Of a DNA stretch of 41,445 bases, positions 33,438 through 41,445 are shown piece after piece. The notes beneath the pieces are model-generated. The model had not been told where the DNA came from, did not search any database, and saw only the letters and a program-made list of their open reading frames with translations. This DNA comes from Acidovorax sp. SUPP3334. GTDB lineage: Bacteria; Pseudomonadota; Gammaproteobacteria; Burkholderiales; Burkholderiaceae_C. The number at the start of each line of letters is the position of its first letter. Position 1 is the stretch's first letter. The stretch is taken from NCBI RefSeq assembly GCF_030159055.1, contig NZ_BQXQ01000037.1, positions 1 to 41,445 on the forward strand. The letters run 5' to 3'. Made by a program: the position numbers and the translations under genes.

Positions 33438-33454
33438 ACTATGTTTTTGATAGC
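33438..33454 (+). repeat. Dispersed hairpin repeat, degenerate copy 3
   Basis: ACTAT-GTTTTTG-ATAGC, the GCTAT-N7-ATAGC pattern with the first G changed to A. It lies immediately upstream of the hydrolase start codon on the minus strand and downstream of parA. Confidence 0.5.
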
Positions 33455-33514
33455 AAAAAGGGCAATGAATACGGCGGCAGAGGGGCGATTCGATTCAAAA
33501 CCCGCTGCGGCTGG

Positions 33515-34285
33515 CTACATGCGCTTGACGCGCTTGACCATCTCGCGGGCGAAGTCCACGAACGCCTGGCTGCCCTTGGCGGACGGGTCGAACACCACGC
33601 CCGGCAGGCCGTAGCTCGGCGCCTCGGCCAGGCGCACGTTGCGCGGGATCACCGTGTTGAACACCTTGTCGCCGAAATGGTCCTTGAGCTGCTCGCTCAC
33701 CTGGCTTTGCAGCGTGATGCGCGGGTCGAACATCACGCGCAGCAGGCCGATGATCTGCAAGTCCTTGTTCAGGTTGGCGTGCACCTGCTTGATGGTGTTG
33801 ACCAGGTCGGTCAGCCCCTCCAGCGCGAAGTATTCGCATTGCATCGGCACGATGACGCCATGCGCGCAGCACAGGCCGTTCAGCGTGAGCATGCTCAACG
33901 ATGGCGGGCAGTCGATCAGGATGAAGTCGTAGTCCGCGTCCACCTCGGCGAGGGCTGCCTTCAGGCGCCGTTCGCGGTGCTCCAGGGCCACCAGCTCGAC
34001 CTCGGCGCCGGCCAGTTCGCGGTTGGCGCCCAGCACGTGGTAGCCGCACTTTTCCGACAGCACCGCCGCCTCCTTGATGGAAGACGACTCCAGCAGCACG
34101 TCGTACACGGTCAGCTCCAGCGCGCGCTTGTCCACGCCCGAACCCATGGTGGCATTGCCCTGCGGGTCCAGATCGACCATCAGCACCCGCTGGCCGATCT
34201 TGGCCAACCCCGCGGCCAGGTTGACGCAGGTGGTGGTCTTGCCCACCCCGCCCTTCTGATTGGCAATGCAAAAAATCTTGGCCAT
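33515..34285 (-). CDS. parA: Chromosome-partition ATPase ParA
   Basis: 256-residue deviant-Walker ATPase. The N-terminal motif is NQKGGVGKTTTCVNLA (signature lysine plus P-loop) with FILIDCPPSLSMLTLN as the Walker B region. It works with ParB to move parS sites. The upstream gene is the LysE exporter, 21 bases away. Confidence 0.96.
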   Translation of the reverse strand: MAKIFCIANQKGGVGKTTTCVNLAAGLAKIGQRVLMVDLDPQGNATMGSGVDKRALELTVYDVLLESSSIKEAAVLSEKCGYHVLGANRELAGAEVELVALEHRERRLKAALAEVDADYDFILIDCPPSLSMLTLNGLCCAHGVIVPMQCEYFALEGLTDLVNTIKQVHANLNKDLQIIGLLRVMFDPRITLQSQVSEQLKDHFGDKVFNTVIPRNVRLAEAPSYGLPGVVFDPSAKGSQAFVDFAREMVKRVKRM

Positions 34286-34306
34286 GGATGCTTTCGTTTC
34301 GCGAAT

Positions 34307-34921
34307 TTATTTGGTGAGGGCCAGCTTGATGCCGAAGCCGATGAGAAAGACGCCGGCGATCTTTTCCAGCACGCGCGCGATGCGCGGGTTGGCGCGCATG
34401 CGCTCCGCCAGGCGGTGGGTGAGCAGCACGACGATCAGGCCGTACACGAAGGTGAGCGCCGCGATGGTGGCCGCCATGGCGCCGAAGGTCAGCAGGCCCT
34501 GATGGCGGGCCGGGTCCACGAAAAGCGGAAAGAACGCCATGTAGAACACGATGGCCTTGGGGTTGAGCAGCGTGATCCATGCCGCCTGCTTGAAGTAATG
34601 CCGTGGCTCGATGGCGATCACGGGCTGGCTGCCGGGCCGTGCGGTCAGCATCCGAAAACCCAGCCACGCCAGATAGGCCGCGCCCAGCCACTGCACGGCA
34701 TGAAAGGCCGCCGGGTAGGACGCCAGGAGCGCCGCCACACCGGCCACCGCCATCCACATCAACACCTGATCGCCGGCCATGACGCCCAACGTGGCGGCCA
34801 GCCCGGCGCGGATGCCGCCCTTGCCCGTCGAGGTGATGAGCGCCAGGTTGCCCGGGCCAGGAATGGCGAGGAACAACACGATGGCCGCGACGAACGCGCC
34901 GTAATCTGCTACGCCAAACAT
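34307..34921 (-). CDS. LysE/RhtB-family amino-acid exporter
   Basis: 204-residue inner-membrane protein with six helices. The N-terminal helix contains AIPGPGNLALITSTGKGGIRAGLAATLGVMAGD, the P-G-P signature of RhtB/LysE exporters. WITLLNPKAIVFYMAFFP is a second conserved stretch. It lies between rsmG and parA on the same strand. Substrate is an amino acid or homoserine-lactone-like compound by family; unproven here. Confidence 0.92.
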   Translation of the reverse strand: MFGVADYGAFVAAIVLFLAIPGPGNLALITSTGKGGIRAGLAATLGVMAGDQVLMWMAVAGVAALLASYPAAFHAVQWLGAAYLAWLGFRMLTARPGSQPVIAIEPRHYFKQAAWITLLNPKAIVFYMAFFPLFVDPARHQGLLTFGAMAATIAALTFVYGLIVVLLTHRLAERMRANPRIARVLEKIAGVFLIGFGIKLALTK

Positions 34922-34951
34922 GAAAGCCCCCCGAAAACTGGAGGAGCGAGT

Positions 34952-35650
34952 TTAAGCGACCGAAGGCGCCGCGCCATCCGTTCGCCGCATCCAGACGATG
35001 CAACGCTCTGCATCCAGCCCGGGCACTGCCAAGGGTTCCACGTGAAACACCTGCACATCCGGCGACAACGCGGCGATTTCGTCGTCGGGCCGCTTGCCCT
35101 TCATGGCCAGCCACACCGCATGCGGGGCCATCGCGCTGCCGGACCACGCGGTGAAATCGGGCAGCGATGCGAAGGCGCGGCAGCTCACCAGATCGTAGGG
35201 ACCGGCAAGGTTTTCGACGCGGGCATGGATGCCATGCAGGTTGGGCAGCCGAAGCGTCACCGCTGCCTGCTGAATGAACGCCGCCTTCTTGGCCACGGTA
35301 TCCACGCAGTTCACGTCGAGGCCCGGGCAGCAGATGGCGAACACCACGCCCGGCAGCCCGCCACCCGAGCCCACATCCAGCAGCCGCGGCGGCAGAGCCG
35401 GGTTCGCGTCGATGCCGGCAGGCACCAGTGCCAGCTGGCGGCGCAGCGGCGGCACGGCCGCCAGGCTGTCGAGCAGGTGGTGGGTCAGCATTTCCTGCGG
35501 ATCGCGCACGGCCGTCAGGTTGTACACCTTGTTCCACTTCTGCAGCAGGGCCAGAAACTCCAGCAACTGCGTGACCTGCCCGCTGGTGAGCCCCAGCCCC
35601 AGGGCCTGAGCGCCTTCGGTCAACGCGCCCTGCAATGCCACAGCGCTCAT
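34952..35650 (-). CDS. rsmG: 16S rRNA (guanine-527-N7)-methyltransferase RsmG
   Basis: 232 residues. The SAM loop is [17 protein letters not shown] and the region [25 protein letters not shown] is diagnostic of GidB/RsmG. It methylates G527 of 16S rRNA. It overlaps the mnmG stop by four bases (stop of mnmG at 35647, start at 35650). A parS-like site lies inside it (35035-35048). Confidence 0.96.
   Translation of the reverse strand: MSAVALQGALTEGAQALGLGLTSGQVTQLLEFLALLQKWNKVYNLTAVRDPQEMLTHHLLDSLAAVPPLRRQLALVPAGIDANPALPPRLLDVGSGGGLPGVVFAICCPGLDVNCVDTVAKKAAFIQQAAVTLRLPNLHGIHARVENLAGPYDLVSCRAFASLPDFTAWSGSAMAPHAVWLAMKGKRPDDEIAALSPDVQVFHVEPLAVPGLDAERCIVWMRRTDGAAPSVA
35035..35048. promoter_or_regulatory. 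parS-like site inside rsmG
   Basis: GTTCCACGTGAAAC, one mismatch from the parS core GTTTCACGTGAAAC, in the coding region of rsmG. ParB binding is expected from the match. Confidence 0.8.
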
Positions 35651-37653
35651 GCCGGCACCTCGTCGGGGGCCGGCGCCGTGGTGAAGCCCTTGAACCCGCC
35701 CCGCTTCAAATGCACCAGCAGCAACGAGATGGCGGCAGGCGTCACCCCGGAAATGCGCGAGGCCTGGCCCAGGGTTTCCGGCCGGTGCTTTTGCAGCGTC
35801 TGGCGCACTTCGATGGACAGGGCCGGCACCTGCAGGTAGTCCAGATCGGCCGGCAAGCGCAGCGTTTCGAAATGCGCGGCGCGCTGCACCTCGTCTTTTT
35901 GGCGGTCGATGTAACCCGCGTACTTGGCGGCGATCTCCACCTGCTCCACCACCGGCAGCGCCAGCTCACCCAGTGTTTCACGTGAAACGTCCGCAGACGC
36001 CAGCCGGCCACCATCCATGCCCATGAGGTCGCCGTAGGCCACATCGGGCCGGCGCAGCAGATCGAACAGGTTGTATTCGTGCTCGATGGACTTGCCCAGC
36101 ACGCGGGCCGATTCGGCCGCAGGCAGGCTGCGCGGGTTCACCCAGGTGGTCTTGAGGCGCTCTGTTTCACGTGAAACCGCATCGCGTTTGCGGCTGAACG
36201 ACTCCCAGCGCGCATCGTCCACCAGGCCCAGTTGGCGCCCCACTTCGGTCAGCCGCATGTCGGCATTGTCTTCGCGCAGTTGCAGGCGAAACTCGGCCCG
36301 GCTGGTGAACATGCGGTAAGGCTCGGTGACGCCCTTGGTGATGAGGTCATCCACCATCACGCCCAGATACGCCTCATCGCGGCGAGGCAGCCAGGCGCCG
36401 CCGAAATCGTTGGCCTCGCCCTTGATCTGCCGGCACTGCAGTGCGGCATTGATGCCCGCGAACAGGCCCTGGGCAGCCGCTTCTTCGTAGCCGGTGGTGC
36501 CGTTGATCTGCCCGGCGAAAAAGAGCCCTTGCACCTGCCGCGTCTCGAACGTGCTCTTGAGCGAGCGGGGGTCGAAGTAGTCGTATTCGATGGCGTAGCC
36601 GGGCCGCAGGATGTGCGCGTTTTCCAGCCCCGCCATGCTGCGCACCAGTTCGTACTGGATGTCGAACGGCAGGCTGGTGCTGATGCCGTTGGGGTAGAAC
36701 TCGTGCGTGGTCAGGCCTTCGGGTTCCAGGAAGATCTGGTGGCTGTCCTTGTCGGCAAACCGGTTGATCTTGTCTTCCACGCTGGGGCAGTAGCGCGGGC
36801 CGACGCCCTCGATCTTGCCGGTGAACATCGGGCTGCGGTCGAACCCACTGCGGATGATGGCGTGCGTGCGTTCGTTGGTGTGCGTGACCCAGCACGGCAT
36901 CTGGCGGGGGTGCATGGCGGCGCCGCCATAGGCATGCGCCATGAAGCTGAACACCGGCACCGTGCCCTCGTTCACGCCGCCGGGCATGCCGTCGCCGGGC
37001 TGCTCCTCGCACTTCGAAAAGTCGATGCTGCGGCCATCGATGCGCGGTGGCGTGCCCGTCTTCAGGCGGCCCTGTGGCAGCTGCAGTTCCTTCAGGCGCG
37101 CCGACAGGCTGGCCGCCGGCGGGTCGCCCGCCCGGCCCGCGGCGTAGTTGTTCTGGCCCACATGGATCTTGCCGTCCAGGAAGGTGCCCGCCGTGAGCAC
37201 CACCGTGCGGCTGCGAAACCGCACGCCCACCTGCGTGACGGCACCCACCACGCGATCGCCCTCGACCATCAGATCGTCCACCGCCTGCTGGAACAGCCAC
37301 AGATTGGGCTGGTTCTCCAGCATGCGCCGGATGGCCGCCTTGTACAGCACCCGGTCGGCCTGCGCGCGCGTGGCCCGCACCGCGGGGCCCTTGGAACTGT
37401 TGAGGATGCGGAACTGGATGCCGCCTTCGTCGGTGGCCAGCGCCATGGCACCGCCCAGCGCATCCACCTCCTTGACCAGATGGCCCTTGCCGATGCCGCC
37501 GATGGAGGGATTGCAGCTCATCTGCCCCAGCGTTTCGATGTTGTGCGTGAGCAGCAAGGTGCGCTGGCCCATGCGCGCGGCGGCCAGCGCGGCTTCGGTG
37601 CCGGCATGGCCGCCACCGACGACGATCACATCAAATTCCTGGGGGTACAACAT
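35647..37653 (-). CDS. mnmG: tRNA uridine-34 carboxymethylaminomethyl-modifying enzyme MnmG
   Basis: 668 residues. The FAD loop is [42 protein letters not shown] and [18 protein letters not shown] are highly conserved MnmG landmarks. The C-terminal domain follows. It modifies the wobble uridine of several tRNAs with MnmE. The ATG at 37653 (MLYPQEFDV) matches the family; a frame extending to 37779 has no support. Two parS sites lie within the gene. Gene order mnmG-rsmG-...-parA-parB is the usual origin-proximal arrangement. Confidence 0.96.
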   Translation of the reverse strand: MLYPQEFDVIVVGGGHAGTEAALAAARMGQRTLLLTHNIETLGQMSCNPSIGGIGKGHLVKEVDALGGAMALATDEGGIQFRILNSSKGPAVRATRAQADRVLYKAAIRRMLENQPNLWLFQQAVDDLMVEGDRVVGAVTQVGVRFRSRTVVLTAGTFLDGKIHVGQNNYAAGRAGDPPAASLSARLKELQLPQGRLKTGTPPRIDGRSIDFSKCEEQPGDGMPGGVNEGTVPVFSFMAHAYGGAAMHPRQMPCWVTHTNERTHAIIRSGFDRSPMFTGKIEGVGPRYCPSVEDKINRFADKDSHQIFLEPEGLTTHEFYPNGISTSLPFDIQYELVRSMAGLENAHILRPGYAIEYDYFDPRSLKSTFETRQVQGLFFAGQINGTTGYEEAAAQGLFAGINAALQCRQIKGEANDFGGAWLPRRDEAYLGVMVDDLITKGVTEPYRMFTSRAEFRLQLREDNADMRLTEVGRQLGLVDDARWESFSRKRDAVSRETERLKTTWVNPRSLPAAESARVLGKSIEHEYNLFDLLRRPDVAYGDLMGMDGGRLASADVSRETLGELALPVVEQVEIAAKYAGYIDRQKDEVQRAAHFETLRLPADLDYLQVPALSIEVRQTLQKHRPETLGQASRISGVTPAAISLLLVHLKRGGFKGFTTAPAPDEVPA
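35975..35988. promoter_or_regulatory. parS site inside mnmG, site 1
   Basis: GTTTCACGTGAAAC, an exact 14-bp match to the bacterial parS core, in the 3' part of mnmG. Confidence 0.93.
36164..36177. promoter_or_regulatory. parS site inside mnmG, site 2
   Basis: GTTTCACGTGAAAC, an exact parS core 189 bases from the first site. Confidence 0.93.
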
Positions 37654-37806
37654 GGGACTGCTCCGGGGCCCCGCAGGGCCGTTCATCGACACGGACGCCG
37701 CCGCAGGGCGCGGGGCGCGCCCGCCAGCACCGGCGCACGGGCCGGCCCTGCCGGGCTGGAAAATCCTGGATTTTCCCACTTCGGGCCCGCCCCTGCCATC
37801 GGTGCT

Positions 37807-37820
37807 GTTTCACGTGGAAC
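37807..37820. promoter_or_regulatory. parS-like site upstream of mnmG
   Basis: GTTTCACGTGGAAC, one mismatch from the core, in the gap between mnmG and the divergent FMN-reductase gene. Confidence 0.8.
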
Positions 37821-37885
37821 CAAATCTGGCGCAGGGATGGTTTCTTGCAGGTTTCCTGCTGAAGGGGTGTGATTCAATCGCGGCC

Positions 37886-38491
37886 ATGCAAAAACTCCTC
37901 GTCTTCGCGGGCAGCACCCGCCAGCAATCGTTCAACCGCCGCCTGGCGCGCGCCACCGCCGACATTGCGCGCGATGCCGGCGCCGACGTCACCTTGCTCG
38001 AACTCGCCGATTTCGACATCCCCATGTACAACGCCGACCTCGAAGCCGTCGGCACGCCCCCCGACGTTCTGCGCCTCAAGGCAGCGATGGATTCCCACCC
38101 GGGCTGGATCATCTGCTCGCCCGAATACAACGGCAGCTACACGGCATTGCTCAAGAACACCATCGACTGGGCCTCCAGCCCGGTGGCCGGCCACCCGGAC
38201 TGGAGCGACGGCACCCGCCCCTTCCGCGGCAAGGTCGTGGGCATGCTCAGCGCGTCCAACGGCGGTCTCGGCGGCTTGCGCTCGCAAAGCCACCTGGCAC
38301 CGCTGCTCATGAACCTGGAATGCTGGCTGGCGCCACAGGCGTTCGCCCTGGGTCTGGCCGCGAGCGCCCTGGACGATCAGGGCGTGCTGGTGCACGAACC
38401 CCACCGCCAGCGCGTGCGCGCCGTGGTGGATCAGGTGCTGTGGGCTGCCGAGCGCCTGGGCACCGCCAGCGTGACAGGCCCCGCCGCTTGA
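37886..38491 (+). CDS. NADPH-dependent FMN reductase, flavodoxin-like
   Basis: 201 residues. The FMN phosphate loop is FAGSTRQQSFNRRLA (G-S-x-R-x-x-S-x-N), and SPEYNGSYTALLKNTIDW is the signature of the NADPH-dependent FMN/quinone/chromate reductase family. Start ATG at 37886 (MQKLLVFAGS). It is divergent from mnmG. Physiological electron acceptor is unknown (quinones, azo compounds and chromate are known for relatives). Confidence 0.93.
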   Translation: MQKLLVFAGSTRQQSFNRRLARATADIARDAGADVTLLELADFDIPMYNADLEAVGTPPDVLRLKAAMDSHPGWIICSPEYNGSYTALLKNTIDWASSPVAGHPDWSDGTRPFRGKVVGMLSASNGGLGGLRSQSHLAPLLMNLECWLAPQAFALGLAASALDDQGVLVHEPHRQRVRAVVDQVLWAAERLGTASVTGPAA

Positions 38492-38553
38492 TCCGCCAAA
38501 CACTCGACTCAAAGGCAAAATGGCCTCCAGCACAATATCCACTAAGGCACATA

Positions 38554-38570
38554 GCTATTAATTCAATAGC
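38554..38570 (+). repeat. Dispersed hairpin repeat, copy 4
   Basis: GCTAT (38554-38558), 7-base loop, ATAGC (38566-38570). It ends six bases before the start codon of the cysteine-cluster gene and occupies its ribosome-binding region, so it may affect translation. Confidence 0.75.
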
Positions 38571-38576
38571 AAATGC

Positions 38577-38843
38577 ATGGAAATAACCTGCCGCCCCGGT
38601 TGCGGCGCGTGCTGCACGGCGCCGTCCATTTCCAGCCCCATCCCCGGAATGCCGCAGGGCAAGCCAGCCGGCGTGAGATGTGTGCAGCGCGACGAGCAAG
38701 AGCGATGCAAGATTTTCGACCACCCCGAGAGGCCGGCTGTCTGCGGCTCTCTCCAGCCGTCCCCCGACATGTGCGGCGACAGCCGCGAGCAGTCTATCCG
38801 CTGGCTTGGGCAGATTGAGGCCGAGACGGCGCTGAGGCGCTGA
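38577..38843 (+). CDS. YkgJ-family cysteine-cluster protein
   Basis: 88 residues with the zinc- or iron-cluster pattern of YkgJ/UPF0153: C-x3-C-x2-C-C near the N-terminus (CRPGCGACC), then spaced cysteines in [19 protein letters not shown] and DMCGD. No catalytic residues are evident; the family is uncharacterised. Start ATG at 38577 lies directly after the dispersed repeat, and no Shine-Dalgarno is visible. The gap 38844-39169 that follows holds no convincing gene; GC falls towards its end and a 13-bp repeat (39076-39088) marks the edge of the next island. Confidence 0.88.
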   Translation: MEITCRPGCGACCTAPSISSPIPGMPQGKPAGVRCVQRDEQERCKIFDHPERPAVCGSLQPSPDMCGDSREQSIRWLGQIEAETALRR

Positions 38844-39075
38844 GTGTAGACTGCGACCGACTTGCAGCCCGTCGCGAAGGACGAGACGGTCGAAGGAGAT
38901 ACCTTCCACCGCCACAAAGGGCGGCACGGCGGCTCAAGGTCGCTAGGGCGACACGCCACCTTGCGGGCTGGACGCCCCCTCCTCATCCACCCCAATACGC
39001 GCCCCAGCCCTCCGATCTTCCCTGTCGGCAAGGCCCAACGGTCGGGCACCCTGCGAGCGGAACGCCGACCGAGTT

Positions 39076-39088
39076 GCCTTGCAGGCCC
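39076..39088. repeat. Direct repeat, left flank of the restriction-modification island
   Basis: GCCTTGCAGGCCC, found exactly again at 41432-41444. It lies 81 bases before the methyltransferase start. Candidate insertion footprint. Confidence 0.6.
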
Positions 39089-39169
39089 CTCCATCGGCTC
39101 GGGCTGGACGCCTTGCCTCACGGCTTCGCGGCGGCCCCTGCGACTCGCCCCTGCCGGTAAACTGGCTAT

Positions 39170-40486
39170 ATGCACAGCCCACAAGCGCAATCTGACGACG
39201 TTCTCTCGTTCTTCTCCGGTGCCGGAGGCTTTTCGTATGGATTTGCATTAGCTGGGTTGAAGCCGCTTTGTGGCGCAGAGATTGACCAAGATGCGTGCGC
39301 AACCTATGAACGAAACGTTGGTAGCGACTGCCATAACGTTGACCTTTCGTCCATAGACCCTGAATACTTCCGAAAAATAACCGGTGGGCGTGCCCCCTTT
39401 GCCGTTATCGGCGGGCCTCCTTGTCAAGGGTTTAGCACGGCCGGGTCGCGCGACTCAAGCGACCCTCGCAATCGCCTGATATTCAACTATTTGAACATCG
39501 TTGACCGGCTACGTCCGCGCTGGTTCATATTCGAGAATGTTGAAGGCCTGCTTACGTCCGGACATGGCGCTGCTGTTTCTTCTCTTGTCAAAGAGTTTCT
39601 GCGGATTGGGTATTCGGTTCGGGTTCAGAAGGTCAATCTTGCTGCCTACGGTGTGCCTCAAACGCGAAAGCGCGTTTTGATAATCGGGAATTGCTTGGGG
39701 ATTGACTTTGAGTTCCCGGCGGAAACGCAGTCGTATGCCTCCGGGAAGTCAAAGAAGCATAGTGGTAAGCCTTTTGCTCCTACGCTTGACGAGGCGCTGG
39801 CAGGTTTGCCCATGGCAGGCAAATCTCGGCAGGAGAAACTAAACTATTCGTCCGAAGTTCCAGTCAATGAATTCGACGAGAGAATGAGGTTGGGTAATGA
39901 GGTTGGTCTTTTGACGGAGCATTTTCAGAATGTGGATGTCAAGGATTCCGAAATGTATTCGCTTCTTAGGCCGGGTCAGACGATGAAGGACCTGCCTCAA
40001 GAACATTGGCATGAGAGCTTTAAACGTCGTGCCTTCCGACGTGTGCAAGACGGGACCCCAACCGAGAAACGGGGTGGCGCTCCATCGGGGGTAAAGCGCT
40101 TGACTGGTGACCTGCAGAGCCTAACTATCACCGGAGCTGCGTCCCGAGAATTTATTCATCCACATGAGAATAGGCCATTGACTATTCGCGAGTGCGCAAG
40201 AATTCAAACTTTCCCGGATGCATATTCATTTTCGGGCAACGCTGCGAGTGTCATTCAACAGATTGGAAATGCTGTTCCACCGTTGGCAGCATCTGTCTTT
40301 GCCAAGCACCTGAAGGCGCTCGACGGGCAATTTGGCTCGGGGGTCGGCTTGCCGCGTAATGGTGATGCGCGACTTCTTGGATACATGCTTACGGAAGCAT
40401 CCGGTATGAGTGAGGCACTTCAGAAGACCGAGTCGCTTCTGCGGGGTATTCAACAACAACAACAACTTGAATTCAGCGAACTATGA
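39170..40486 (+). CDS. DNA cytosine-5 methyltransferase
   Basis: 438 residues of the C5-methyltransferase family. Motif I is [12 protein letters not shown], motif [10 protein letters not shown] (catalytic C85), motif VI FENV (122), motif [14 protein letters not shown], and motif X IGNAVPP near residue 365. The variable target-recognition region (about 195-310) sets the site, which cannot be read here. Residues near the end are five glutamines from a CAA repeat. Low GC and AT-rich codon use mark it as imported. The start lacks a clear ribosome site. It overlaps the next gene by four bases. Confidence 0.95.
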   Translation: MHSPQAQSDDVLSFFSGAGGFSYGFALAGLKPLCGAEIDQDACATYERNVGSDCHNVDLSSIDPEYFRKITGGRAPFAVIGGPPCQGFSTAGSRDSSDPRNRLIFNYLNIVDRLRPRWFIFENVEGLLTSGHGAAVSSLVKEFLRIGYSVRVQKVNLAAYGVPQTRKRVLIIGNCLGIDFEFPAETQSYASGKSKKHSGKPFAPTLDEALAGLPMAGKSRQEKLNYSSEVPVNEFDERMRLGNEVGLLTEHFQNVDVKDSEMYSLLRPGQTMKDLPQEHWHESFKRRAFRRVQDGTPTEKRGGAPSGVKRLTGDLQSLTITGAASREFIHPHENRPLTIRECARIQTFPDAYSFSGNAASVIQQIGNAVPPLAASVFAKHLKALDGQFGSGVGLPRNGDARLLGYMLTEASGMSEALQKTESLLRGIQQQQQLEFSEL

Positions 40487-41358
40487 GTGAAACCCCATTA
40501 CGACTTTCTGCGGAAGAGTCGAAGTTTCTGACCAAAGTGACGACACTAGGTTCTGCTACAGCGCTACCGGTGGTGATGAGTCAAGGTGAATTTGCAAAAC
40601 TCATCGGCGTGGTCTACTACGATACGGAACGTTTCCCGGAGCTTGAGAAGACGCACCCTGGCCTGGCTGCAAAGATAAATCCCGGGGTTGATTACTATTG
40701 CGTTCCAGATGGTTGGTTTGAAGCACCGATTCCATTGGAGGAGCTTGAGCATGTGTCGTTGATGCGCCAAGCCGCAATTGATATACCGGACTTTGTTACT
40801 TATCTTAGGTGTTTATCGGAGTTGCACAAACGTCGGACGAAATACTCCAAGATTTTGTCCGCTCAACCAATGCCGACAATGGTTCAGGTGTCTCCCCGTT
40901 CACTCATGGAGTATGGGCATGTCGAACCTGAAGCCCTTGCCTCATGGTTGACCTGGCGAAAATTCTTCTATGACCTAGATAACAGGTCGGCGCAGGAGAC
41001 AGGCTACCTTTTCGAGCCTATTCTTGCAGCCGCTATAGGCGGGGAGCCCAAGGGCTCCCGTTCCAAGGTCGTCAAACGCACCGACGACCCCTCGAAGGGA
41101 CGTCAGGTGGACTGCTGGAAGGCGGTGCCTGGGAGGCCACCGTTGGCTTATGAATTTAAACTACGAGTGACCATTGCGGCTAGTGGACAAGGGCGAATTG
41201 GCGAGGAGCATCAGTTTGCTGTTGACTGCAAGACCTCAGGCGCCGTCCCCGTTCTAGTGATATTGGACCCAACTCCAAATCCGACCATGGCCGGCCTGAA
41301 AGCTGTGTATGAGGCTAATGGGAGCCTCTCACAACCCATGTTTGACGAATCCCAATAG
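40483..41358 (+). CDS. Putative type II restriction endonuclease, PD-(D/E)XK fold
   Basis: 291 residues. A candidate catalytic set is E178 (GYLFEPI), D210 (RQVDCW) and E224-F-K226 (AYEFKLRV), in the spacing of PD-(D/E)XK nucleases. The start ATG overlaps the methyltransferase stop (ATGA), as in type II systems. I do not recognise the specific family; the endonuclease role is inferred from the motif and the partner. Low GC matches the methyltransferase. After the stop (41359-41445) no gene is seen. Confidence 0.8.
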   Translation: MSETPLRLSAEESKFLTKVTTLGSATALPVVMSQGEFAKLIGVVYYDTERFPELEKTHPGLAAKINPGVDYYCVPDGWFEAPIPLEELEHVSLMRQAAIDIPDFVTYLRCLSELHKRRTKYSKILSAQPMPTMVQVSPRSLMEYGHVEPEALASWLTWRKFFYDLDNRSAQETGYLFEPILAAAIGGEPKGSRSKVVKRTDDPSKGRQVDCWKAVPGRPPLAYEFKLRVTIAASGQGRIGEEHQFAVDCKTSGAVPVLVILDPTPNPTMAGLKAVYEANGSLSQPMFDESQ

Positions 41359-41431
41359 GGACGAGTGGGCGCCAGCAGCCGTTTGAATGCGTGATGAGGG
41401 CCTGCGGCGGTCTGCGCCTTGTGCATGATGG

Positions 41432-41444
41432 GCCTTGCAGGCCC
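41432..41444. repeat. Direct repeat, right flank of the restriction-modification island
   Basis: GCCTTGCAGGCCC, identical to 39076-39088. It is 73 bases after the endonuclease stop. Its last eight bases also form an inverted repeat with GGGCCTGC at 41398-41405. Confidence 0.6.
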
Positions 41445-41445
41445 G

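Noticed and set aside
38844-39169. Open frames between the cysteine-cluster gene and the methyltransferase
   Set aside because: Composition and lack of start and ribosome sites do not support a gene on either strand.
41398-41444. Inverted repeat GGGCCTGC / GCAGGCCC as a terminator of the endonuclease gene
   Set aside because: The loop is 31 bases, no T-run follows, and the window ends at the repeat, so it cannot be judged; its right arm is better explained as part of the 13-bp direct repeat.

Overview
The window is GC-rich chromosomal DNA of a beta-proteobacterium, most likely a member of the Comamonadaceae (Acidovorax/Paracidovorax-like). This rests on the gene order mnmG-rsmG-lysE-parA-hydrolase-parB, the very high GC at third codon positions, and a dispersed GCTAT-N7-ATAGC hairpin repeat that I recall from this family. 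The genus cannot be fixed from the sequence alone. About 43 genes are supported; no tRNA, rRNA, insertion sequence or CRISPR array was seen.

Layout: (1) 0.2-6.7 kb is ordinary host DNA: an MFS exporter divergent from an AraC-type regulator, a flavin-reductase-like protein, a second MFS exporter divergent from a LysR regulator, and two small membrane proteins. (2) 6.8-8.4 kb is a two-gene island of clearly lower GC: a predicted nucleotidyltransferase-fold protein (DUF6932-like) and an overlapping partner of unknown function. (3) 8.5-18.2 kb is an eleven-gene cobalamin operon on the minus strand, read from a cobalamin riboswitch through cobM, cbiX, cobH, cbiD, cobL, cobI, cbiG, cobE, cbiM, cobJ and a [2Fe-2S] ferredoxin. 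Eight of its ten junctions are 4-base ATGA overlaps. (4) 18.4-20.4 kb holds a CsgG-like/peptidoglycan-binding lipoprotein and a membrane-anchored methyltransferase.

(5) 20.6-29.6 kb is a tight plus-strand operon of eight genes. It resembles the mycobacterial decaprenylphosphoryl-arabinose pathway: a HAD-UbiA fusion (predicted phosphoribosyl-polyprenol synthase plus phosphatase), a DprE1-like oxidase, a DprE2-like reductase, a GT-C-like polytopic protein, an epimerase, an FAD mutase/oxidase-like protein, a GtrA flippase-like protein and a UPF0104-type membrane protein. The proposed job is to make a lipid-linked pentofuranose (arabinofuranose-like), flip it and transfer it to an unknown envelope acceptor. 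This is the most interesting system in the window.

(6) 29.6-31.6 kb encodes an unusual fusion of pentapeptide repeats to a class-I glutamine-amidotransferase-like (peptidase C26) domain, with a disordered Ser/Pro-rich N terminus; it is a candidate secreted effector. (7) 31.8-37.7 kb is the origin-proximal chromosome-partition block: parB, an alpha/beta hydrolase, parA, a LysE exporter, rsmG and mnmG. Four parS-like sites lie in rsmG, in mnmG and just upstream of mnmG. (8) 37.9-38.8 kb carries an NADPH-dependent FMN reductase and a small cysteine-cluster protein. (9) 39.1-41.4 kb is a second low-GC island, a cytosine-5 DNA methyltransferase overlapping a PD-(D/E)XK endonuclease candidate, flanked by an exact 13-bp direct repeat.
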